Source: Plasmodium coatneyi
Taxonomy: Eukaryota > Apicomplexa > Aconoidasida > Haemosporida > Plasmodiidae
Length of the DNA: 64,000 nt
Direction: 5' to 3'
Assembly: GCF_001680005.1 (NCBI RefSeq)
Contig: NC_033558.1
Coordinates: forward strand, 1,022,501-1,086,500
Shown here: positions 56,517 through 64,000 of the stretch, in pieces
Position numbering within the stretch: position 1 is the first letter of the stretch
Layout: every line of letters starts with the position of its first letter
The notes under the pieces: model-generated
The model's database searches: none
Told to the model about the DNA's origin: nothing
What the model saw: only the letters and a program-made list of their open reading frames with translations
Position numbers and translations under genes: made by a program

Positions 56517-59021
56517 ATGTTTGATCAACGGGAGGAGGCAAAAAATTATTTCCCCGATTTCATGCTGAATGATTCGGGGTGCTACAACATCGCCGAAGGA
56601 GATTCCTTGGGTGTGAATTACGTGAATAATCTTAAAAACAAACTTTTTAATTTTGATACCATTCAAACAAGTCATGTGGAAGATGAAAGTGGTGACTGCC
56701 AGAACAGGGTCGGAAGGACAAATGGGTGTGACGATGACCGCGCAAGTATGAGCAGATATAACAGTGGGGAGACCAGCGTAGAGGTCAACCAGCAGATCTC
56801 CAGTATGATTAGCGGAGAAGGCATCGTCGAAGAACGTATCGCGCAGAGCAATGAAGAAATCTCAGGAGAAGGAGCAGCAAAGCCGACTGGTATACAGGAC
56901 GGAGGAGAGTTAACCAGCGGATTGGACAGCATAAGCTCCATGAACCCCGACGTGTACGACAAGAAGGAAAAATCGAACAATAGCAGTGCCAACGCTCCAG
57001 TGAAAGGTACCCAATGGAGCGCACCGTTTGTAAGAGCGGGAGCGGTTGCATGGTGAAAAGACAGCAACCGAGTTGTATACCATGTGTATATATATGTGCA
57101 TGTGCCTATTGGTACGTTTATACGTTTTATTATTTCCCCCCCCTCAGCAGAGAAGAGGGATCGCACGCCCAACGACTACCTGAACATCAAGAAGAGCAAA
57201 CTGATTAACAACTTGAATTTTTTCATGCGCGTGTGCTGCAACAAAAACTCCTATATAAAATTCATTAATCACTACTTTAACATAATTTACTGCAACAATA
57301 TCAGCATATTATTTATGTATGAGGGTATTTTGCAAAAGTTCGATGAGCGGAATGAGATGAATTTGACGGAGAATGACTACTACAATGCGTATGTGAAGCT
57401 GAACCAGGTGCCAATAGTGATATACGGAAATGGGGGTAGTTGCGATAACGGTATATTCGATGGATGTGCAAATGGAAGAGGTTTTGCAACCGCCCTGAGC
57501 GAAATAAAAATAGACCTGGACACGAATCAAGAGTGCCTCAGAAACAACTCCAACCTTGAAAGCAGTGTGCTCAATTTTATTAACATTTACGATAATTTGA
57601 CAGTCAACTTTTTCAATCATATATTCACCAAAATTAACAACAAAGAAATGAACATACATAATTCGAACATAGACCTTATCATATATAATTTTCTGTACAA
57701 GAAGCATCTCCTAAAGGAGAATATTTTTAATCTGCTACTAAATATTAGCAAGTCTTATGAAATAAAATATGGTAACATTCTTGCGGAGATAAAAAATGAC
57801 GAACATATTAAGGAGAAAAATGAGAAAATAATTTTTGAAATGTTGAAGGACAAGTTGGAGGGGCGATTCAGTGGCTCCAAAAAGAGGGGACGAACACCGT
57901 GGGGATTGCACTCCGATGTGTGCAACGGTGGGAGTGGCGTTGATATGGGTGTGTGCCAAGGTGAGGACTACAACTCCCAGAACGGCTGCTTGTACGACTC
58001 CCATCAAATGCGACCCGCCGATAGTTATGACCACATGCAGGAGGGACAGAATCAAAGGGGAATCGACGGAGATGCAGGAAGCATGGCCAACTGGGGGAAA
58101 CCCGAAATGCATGAATCGTCCCATGGGGAGCTAAATGAGTTACTAAGTAAAAGCAAGGAAAGCGAAACTGCAGATATTTTTTGCGAAATAAAAGACTCAA
58201 ATATGAACAATAGTAATTTTAACAACATGATTAGCAACAACACAGATGCGACTACGACGACGGCAGGAAGTGGAACGTCTACGTCAACGGGGTGCACCAC
58301 TGGGAATGTGTACAGTCATGGGGCAGACATGGCGTTGGAGGAGAGAGTTGTTCATGTGGAAAGCGGGATCACGTCCACCAGTTCGATCTACGAATTTGGG
58401 GAGAACTGCGCCCAGTGTGGGGGCACCATGAGTAACGGCAACTGCGCTAACTGTTCCAACTGTGTGAACTTCCCGAACGGAGAACATCCCCTGCTGCAAG
58501 ACATTAAGGAGATGCTGAACAAAGAAATCGAATCGTACGAAGAGTACTATACCAAAGGAATGGAGGAGGAAGAAGATGAAGAAGTAAAGGAAAAAAATGA
58601 AAACATAATAGAAAATATTTACACCTTTTTAAAAAATAATGTATTCATCCCAAGCAACAATATATATACAGACTTTATGGAAAACGGGAATGATATTTTT
58701 TTTAGCAAAATAAAAAAAAACGATAAAGCTACCTACTTTAGGCTGATAGAAAGATTCGATCGCATGTACAACTTTATAAATGAATTCAGGAGCAGCCATT
58801 CGGCGAATGAAATGAGTGAAGAGAGAGTCAGTCAGGAAATCAGCGAACCGTTCCCCAAGTACAGAAAGAGAAGATGTAGCCACGAGGAGGATGAATCAAG
58901 AAACGCAAGTCACACGAAGAGGTGCTTGCGGAATTACAACAGTAAGAAGAACCGGCCGATTAAGAGGAGCAAAAGGATTATCAAGAAGGCCGAGATGTCT
59001 AGACTTAAAAAAATGAAGTAG
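56517..59021 (+). CDS. Conserved Plasmodium protein, 787 aa, two exons
   Basis: I start at the ATG at 56517 (MFDQREEAKNYFPDFMLND); the frame is open further upstream only to a GTG. Exon 1 is 56517-57006. Exon 2 begins at 57148 (or 57151, see the tandem acceptor) and ends at 59021. Exon 1 is polar and Ser/Glu-rich. Exon 2 opens with a compact, well-mixed region (INNLNFFMRVCC, then YIKFINHYFNIIYCNNISIL), interrupted by Asn/Gly-rich insertions. Cysteine pairs near 58405-58470 (CAQC, then CANC and a further C) resemble a small zinc-binding knuckle. A Glu-rich stretch and a helical segment (TYFRLIERFDRMYNFINEF) follow, then a basic tail with Arg/Lys clusters that could be a nuclear signal. I do not recognise the family. 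It is the last core-chromosome gene before the repeat region, in the PF3D7_0403600 slot. Confidence 0.82.
57144..57151 (+). other. Tandem (NAGNAG) splice acceptor
   Basis: The intron of the 787-aa gene ends in TCAGCAG. Splicing after the first AG (exon at 57148) or the second (57151) keeps the frame; the products differ by one alanine. The upstream exon leaves one G, giving Ala-Glu-Lys or Glu-Lys. Confidence 0.7.
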
Positions 59022-60310
59022 TGCCAAGTAATGAAGGAGGGATGATCCTTTCATATGGATAAGAGACAAATCTTTGCGGTGAAAACTTTCATTACACGGG
59101 AGCGTTACCTATAAACGTAGAAAAGAAGATAAAAAAATATTAGGTAAATAATGAAGGTCATTCGTTTTTGCTGTTTTTGAATTTTTCTGTTTTTTTTTTT
59201 TTTTGATTTTTTTCGTAATTTTTAAGTACAAAATTGAGGGTTATTTTATTTTTTTTTTTCCGTCCAATATTTGCATTCCCTCGTTTGCATGTCAATGAGT
59301 AGTGTTTCGTGTGTGTGGTTAAGCGTATGGGTCGACTAGGAAGCTGCTCCGTAGCGTAACTGCCTCCGCAACTGTTAGTGGGTATCCATACGCATTCACC
59401 TCCCCTTCCCACGAAAGCGCCTTATGAACGCCAAGCAAATGAAAACAGGCCTAGCATTTCGTAAGCGGAAAATAAAACGTACACACGAATCATACGGTTA
59501 CACATGTTGACGTGCGTGATGTGTGTTCACCTGGATAAACGTAAACAGAGCAATCTGTTGAAATATCAACGTGAAATGTGTCCGTTCAGTGTATCCAAAA
59601 AAAAAAAAAAAAATTGACACCTCGGGGGGGAGGTTCACATTTTTTTCATAACATTTTCAAATGGGGAGTAAAACCTAGACATGTAAGGGTGGTCAGTCGG
59701 GAGTCCTTGCATTCTCCGCAGCTCTTCCGATAGGGATACAAACAGCAGATATATGCAAATGAATGTTTCATAAATGACCACTCAGCGGATGCGTTAGGCT
59801 CGCTGAGGGACTTTCACAGGCACATAAGCACATCAACGAAGGTTCACTTAAATAATTCCTCGCCCATAAATAAGCATTTCGTGTGCATGGACCTTTCACG
59901 TTCGCCTGCGTACACATCGCCCGATAAATGAAGCAAACAACGATAATTTTTGCTACACAGCGTGTGATAAAGGGATTTATGATTTTTTCCTTTTACTTTT
60001 CCTTTTGAAAATCCACAGAAAGGGGATAAACCAAAACAAAAAGCGAGAGGTAAAGGAGCCAAGGAAAGCACAGAGCCAATGAGGAATTTGAAGAGAGACA
60101 GACGTATTCCCCAAATGGAAAATCCAAGAAATTTACAAAGTGGAATGAGAAAAAAAAAAAAAAAAAAAAAAGGAAGTAAGGGGGTTAGAACGAAGGAAGG
60201 GGTGTAAGGGCGTTACAATCAAGGGTGTAAAGATGCTAGGGCTGGAACGAAGGCAGGGTTGTTACGTGGTTGCTGCAAGGAAGGTTGTAAGGGGCGGTCG
60301 AATGAACGGT
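59022..60310. other. Gene-free transition from core chromosome to repeat region
   Basis: About 1.3 kb with poly-dT (59191-59204, 59251-59260) and poly-dA (59597-59613, 60150-60171) tracts. No gene is supported. From about 60180 the strand becomes G-rich with irregular GTTAGAACGAAGG and GGTGTAAGGG motifs, which announces the repeats to the right. Confidence 0.55.
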
Positions 60311-60752
60311 TGAGGGTTTAGGTTTCAGAGTTTAGGTTTCAGGGTTTAAGGTTTAAGGTTTAAGGTTTAGGGTTTAGGTTTCAGGGTTTAAGATTGACGG
60401 TTCAGGATTGAGGGTTCAGGATTTAGGGTTCAGGGTTTAGGGTTCAGGGTTTCAGGGTTTAGGGTTCAGGATTTAGGGTCTAGGATTTAGGTTTCATGAT
60501 TTAGGTTTCAGGTTTCAGGGTTAAGGATTTTGTATTTATGTTTTAGTGTTCAGAGTTTAGGGTTCAGGGTTCAGGATTTAGCATTCAGGTTTTAGGTTTC
60601 AAGGTTTAGGCTTTTTAGGTTTAAGGTTTAGAGTTTGGGGCTTGGGATTCAGAGTTTAGTGTTCAGGTTTTAGGATTCAAGCTTTAGGGTTCAGAGTTTG
60701 GGTTTCACAATTTAGGGCTTAGATTTCAGGGTTTAGGATTTAATGTTCAAGG
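60311..60752 (+). repeat. Degenerate telomere-type repeat tract (GGGTTYA)
   Basis: About 440 bases made of diverged copies of the Plasmodium telomere unit GGGTT(T/C)A, with variants such as GGTTTAA, GGATTCA and GGTTTCA. The best-preserved part is 60426-60464, with six GGG runs spaced by four or five bases. The G-rich strand is the + strand, so as telomeric DNA it would point to the right. Because single-base decay is widespread and a gene follows to the right, it is an internal (interstitial or subtelomeric) tract and not a functional chromosome end. P. knowlesi is known for such internal telomere-type repeats near its SICAvar and kir genes. Confidence 0.9.
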
Positions 60753-60779
60753 TATATGGTGAAGAAATAATACGTCATA

Positions 60780-61135
60780 AGGAAACTGTTAGGATTAGAA
60801 GTTGGGGGTGTTAGAAAGAAGGTTGTGAGGGCTGTTAGAATGAAGGATATGAGAGTATTAGAATCAAGGATATGAGGATATTAGAATCAAGGATATTAGG
60901 TATTAGAATCAAGGATATGAGGGTATTAGCATGAAGTGTTTATGGGTGTTAGAATCAGAGGGTTTTTAGAGTGGAAGGAAGATGCTATACGGGGTCGTAG
61001 AATGGAGGAGTGTTTGAGATGTTCGAATTATGCGTATTATGTGTATTAGACTAAATCTTTAGGGGTGTTAAAAAGAAGTGCAAATGGGTTGTAGAATGAT
61101 GTTGTTGTGTTGGAATGAAGGTTTAGGTATGAAGG
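60780..61135 (+). repeat. Decayed ~22-bp repeat family (GTTAGAATGAAGGATATGAG-like)
   Basis: The motif ATTAGAATCAAGGATATGAGG recurs irregularly, with the clearest copies at about 60835-60930 (spacing 21-24 bases), and more diverged copies (TTAGAAAGAAGG, TAGAATGGAGG, TAGAATGATG) out to about 61110. The same TTAGAATGAAG core appears inside the 40-bp repeat at 61691-61850, so the families are related. Confidence 0.75.
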
Positions 61136-61239
61136 TGGGGTTAGATGTATAGGAACAGGTCCTTTCTAGGTTAATTAATCATAATATTGCCTGGTATATA
61201 GCTTCTTAGGCGGAAGTTTCTTTTTTGTTAAGAAACATG

Positions 61240-61520
61240 AACAAGGAAAAAAAAAAATAAAAAGAAAGAGGAAAAAAGGAAGGAAAATAAAAAAAAAGGA
61301 AAAAAAAAAAGTGAAGGAAGAATGTAATGCACAATCAAGGAGAGAAAGGGGAATGTTGCATCTAAGAATTTTTAGCTTTAGCTTTTCTTTTTATAGTTAA
61401 AGAAAGAAAAAGAAGAAAAATAAGAAAAAAAAAGAAAAAAAAAGAAGAAAAGAAAAAAAGAAAATGAAAAAAGAAGAAAAAAGAAGAAAAAAGAAAAAAA
61501 AAAAAAAAAGAAAGAAAAAG
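61240..61520 (+). repeat. Purine-rich A/AG tract
   Basis: Two nearly pure purine blocks, 61240-61318 and 61404-61535, made of A runs with AAAG, AAGAAG and GGAAGG interruptions. They split the repeat region. No coding potential. Strong strand asymmetry (almost no C or T on the + strand). Confidence 0.85.
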
Positions 61521-61554
61521 AGAGGAAGGAAGGGTTCTGGGTATGGGAGTAGGG

Positions 61555-62120
61555 TAAAGGATATTAGAGTTGAGGATTAGGAAGTGAGGTTAGGGTTAAG
61601 GGTTTAGGAGTTCGGGTTTAGGGTTGAGGGTTTACGGTGTGAAAGTGAAGGTTCCGGGTGTAGGGGTAGGCTTGTTGGTGTGAGAGTAGGTTGAGGGTAT
61701 TAGAATGAAGATTCCAGGTGTGAGTGTAGGTTGAGGGTATTAGAATGAAGATTCCAGGTGTGAGTGTAGGTTGAGGGTATTAGAATGAAGATTCCAGGTG
61801 TGAGTGTAGGTTGAGGGTATTAGAATGAAGATTCCAGGTGTGAGAGTAGTTTTCCGTGTGCTATAGTGAGGGTTTCAGGGTGTATGAGTAGGTTTGAGAG
61901 TGTGGAAGTAGGGTTCAGGTTGTGAAAGTGAAGTTTCTGAGTGTAGGAGTAGGGTTTAGTGTTCAGTTTTTAGGGATAAGATTCCCGATGTAAGCGTAGG
62001 ATTCAAGGTGTGAGAATAGGTTCAGGTTATGGGAGTAGGGTTTAAGCTGTAAAAGTAGTGTTCCGGGTATGAGAATAAAGGTTGAGGGTGTGAGAGTAGG
62101 GTTTATGGTGTAAGAATAAA
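61555..62120 (+). repeat. G-rich ~20-bp repeat family (GTGTGAGAGTAGGGTT-like)
   Basis: Imperfect copies of a unit like GGTGTGAGAGTAGGGTTYAG run across this stretch, mixed with telomere-type pieces (GGGTTTAGG, GGGTTGAGGGTTTACGG near 61600-61636). Copies vary in spacing and sequence, except for the exact 40-bp array within it. All G-rich on the + strand, as in the GGGTTYA tract. Confidence 0.75.
61691..61850 (+). repeat. Exact 40-bp tandem repeat, four copies
   Basis: The 40-base unit starting TTGAGGGTATTAGAATGAAG and continuing ATTCCAGGTGTGAGTGTAGG is repeated four times (TAGAATGAAG at 61701, 61741, 61781 and 61821). The fourth copy differs only at its end (GTGAGAGTAG). Identity between copies is far higher than in the surrounding decayed repeats, so this is a recent expansion. 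Confidence 0.93.
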
Positions 62121-62466
62121 GTTATTCTCTGTTTTGAGGCAACAATATGAGCTGTTTGTTTAGCATTTTAGGGGTGCATGTGCATTCTTCGTAGGAGGGT
62201 GGAACTTAGAAATGTAAGGAGATTAAAAAAAAGGGTTAATGAAAAAAAAAAAAAAAAAAAAAAGGACCAAATGAGCGAAGAATAAAATAAATATAAGGGA
62301 AAATGGGAAAAGGAGGATTAAGAAAATGAAGAATTCCGCACATTCTACTTCTGGAAGGGATTAGTCATAAAGTGATAATATGCGTTGAAGGAATACGTTG
62401 CACACAGTACTTAATGGAGTAGTACTCCTATATGAAAAGTAGCATAGTTATTGAATAGTGGAGAAA
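62121..62466. promoter_or_regulatory. Presumed promoter and 5' UTR of the SICA-like gene
   Basis: About 345 bases between the G-rich repeats and the exon 1 ATG. It has a poly-dA run (62240-62262), is AT-rich without repeats, and lacks a gene. The role is inferred only from position. Confidence 0.35.
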
Positions 62467-64000
62467 ATGGGTTCGAAGAGTGAATTCGATAAATTAAAGG
62501 AACAATGGATTCAGGCAGGGAGAGTAGGATATAAACGGACGGAGGTAAAATGCTTTATTAAAGAGTATATGTAGAATCATATTTTAAGCATAAGTATAAG
62601 GATAATTCTGTTGTATATTGTTGGGATGTATATTCTGTGTCAACCTTGAATATAAATGTGTTCTTTTCCCTTATAGGAAGAACTACTGAGGATGATAGAA
62701 GGATGGATCAATGTAATGAACGGTAACGTTGATCAGAAATATTTAGATATGGGAAGGATCGGGTGCGAGCACATCAAAATAAATGATCAGGATGCAACCA
62801 AGGAAGAAAAAGCCTGGTGTGCACTCATTGTAGGGGAAATATTGAAAATAAGAGATAAGATGAACGACGCATTCAGTAGGAATACTGTGAATGTTAAAAT
62901 AGCGGACTATATTGAGTGTGCTATAAGGAAATTATGGTTCCATCTATACAAAAGAATGTATTGTAATGCTGAAGAAGTTATTAAACTCGCCTTTGGAGCA
63001 ATGGATGATCTGTGCGAACATATGGCGCAGGATAGGAAGTGTGAAAAATGTGAATACGGAAGAATTGCGGTTGTACATGTAGGAGGTGCAAATATTTACG
63101 GTCTAATATTCAATAAGATGAGTGAGGATGGTGGGCTGTCAGACAGGATGTATAACGAACTACCAAAAGTTACATGTTATCAACAACAACAACAACAACA
63201 ACAACAACAACTATCGAAATTCGCAACGGCAACCTCCGTGGGCAATCCCTTCTTAATGAAATTATTGCTACAATGGATATGGGTAAATGGGGACCCGACG
63301 AAAGGAGTAAATGTAAGGAATTTGAAGGGCAGAGAAAAGTAGTACCATGATCATATAAGAATAATATTATAAGGAATAATGCATAGTACATACTTTGAAT
63401 GCAGGAAATAATGTGTATACATATATAGAGAGAGAGATGCATTTATATAATGTATATGTAAGTGTATATATGTATTCATGGTCATTTATTTTATAGAAAG
63501 GTATATGGGTCGACCTGAAGAATGTGGTTGACGACATGATGAAAAATATACAGGAGGATGGGCATAATGATAAAGGACACTGTTCCACGTTGGGCGAAGG
63601 CAAGGTCAGGGAAAAGGAGTTATGTAAAATTGTAGCAAGAATGCTTCTTTGGATGGATGGATTAAAGCAAGAACACGAAGCGATATTACCAGCCAGTGTA
63701 AGGTACACCTATTGGGTAAAAAGAGGGAATGAGCGCACACCAGAAAAGGAGATTCTGCAGTCCTATTATAGATGCCTGTTGGGTAATGTGACTATGCTAA
63801 ACATGTTAGGAAAGCATTGTAGTTTTAACGAAGTAGTACAAACAGCTAAAAGTGGTGCGGAAAGTATAAGGCTAAGTGTTGGGGATACAGGGCCTGGGAA
63901 TGTATTATGTAAGGGAGTAGATGTCGGAAGCTTAAATTTAGCGGGAAAGTTAATATGGGAACAGGTTAGTCAATGGATAAATGAATATAAGTGGGAAGGG
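62467..64000 (+). CDS. SICA-like variant antigen, 5' exons (partial, runs off the window)
   Basis: Three exons are visible: 62467-62544 (26 codons, starts MGSKSEFDKLKEQWIQAG), 62677-63306 (210 codons) and 63497 to the window end (168 codons so far). Introns of 132 and 190 bases are in phase 0 with donors GTAAAA and GTAAAT and acceptors TTATAG. There is no signal peptide, as in SICAvar genes. Exon 3 has the cysteine and helix pattern of the SICA alpha domain (ELCKIVARMLLWMDGL, YYRCLLGNVTMLNMLG, KHCSFNEVV, then LCKGVDVG and a Trp). Exon 2 is a related Cys/Trp-rich unit (AWCALIVGEILKI) with a pure run of ten Gln codons at 63181-63210. SICA proteins are exported to the infected red-cell surface and undergo antigenic variation in P. 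knowlesi. Exon size and repeated Cys-rich units fit that many-exon family. The membrane and C-terminal exons are outside the window, so intactness is unknown. Confidence 0.68.
63181..63210 (+). repeat. (CAA)10 microsatellite encoding ten glutamines
   Basis: Ten uninterrupted CAA codons in exon 2 of the SICA-like gene, in the reading frame that opens at 62677. The purity suggests a length-variable site. Confidence 0.95.

Noticed and set aside
61691..61850. Regular 40-bp repeat as a possible CRISPR-like array
   Set aside because: Units are contiguous with no unique spacers, and the genome is eukaryotic; it is a tandem satellite.

Overview
The window is nuclear DNA of a malaria parasite, Plasmodium, most likely the simian P. 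knowlesi / P. coatneyi branch of the vivax clade. The evidence is moderate AT content with very many poly-dA/dT tracts, short GT-AG introns of about 120-190 bases, tandem 6-cysteine surface-protein genes, an ApiAP2 transcription factor, GGGTTYA telomere-type repeats, and a final gene that looks like the SICAvar variant-antigen family known from P. knowlesi and P. coatneyi. The species call is an inference from the SICA-like gene. The genus call is firm.

Layout. Bases 3.0-9.8 kb hold three 6-cysteine genes in a row on the + strand: an unnamed GPI-type member, then P52 and P36. P52 and P36 are the sporozoite surface pair needed for hepatocyte invasion. Bases 11.8-16.6 kb hold two conserved genes: a nine-exon acidic protein ending in a Ran-binding-like domain, and a 172-residue protein with a mitochondrial-looking N terminus. 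Bases 19.7-29.3 kb are one very large ApiAP2 gene with two AP2 domains and a C-terminal ACDC domain, which by position is AP2-SP2. A small two-exon gene (95 aa) follows at 30.2-30.7 kb. On the - strand, 31.3-35.3 kb encode a SET8-type histone H4K20 methyltransferase. After a 6.5 kb gene-free divergent promoter region come an ABHD17-like serine hydrolase (41.9-44.0 kb) and the splicing factor CLF1/Crooked neck (46.3-49.1 kb, six exons). After another 7.4 kb gene-free stretch comes a conserved 787-aa protein (56.5-59.0 kb).

From about 59 kb the core chromosome ends. There is a degenerate GGGTTYA tract (60.3-60.75 kb), several decayed tandem-repeat families including an exact 40-bp repeat (61.69-61.85 kb), and purine-rich tracts. 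A multi-exon SICA-like gene then starts at 62.467 kb and runs off the window. The gene order from P52 to the 787-aa gene matches, from memory, the P. falciparum chromosome 4 order (0404500 down to 0403600). This supports the models and leaves the first 6-cysteine gene as the extra member.

How the genes relate: P52 and P36 act together at the sporozoite surface, and AP2-SP2 in the same cluster is a transcription factor implicated in sporozoite development. SET8 and the ApiAP2 are chromatin and transcription regulators, CLF1 is a core spliceosome component, and the SICA-like gene marks the start of a variant-antigen subtelomeric or telomere-repeat-associated domain. All exon boundaries were read by eye from GT/AG sites and reading phase.
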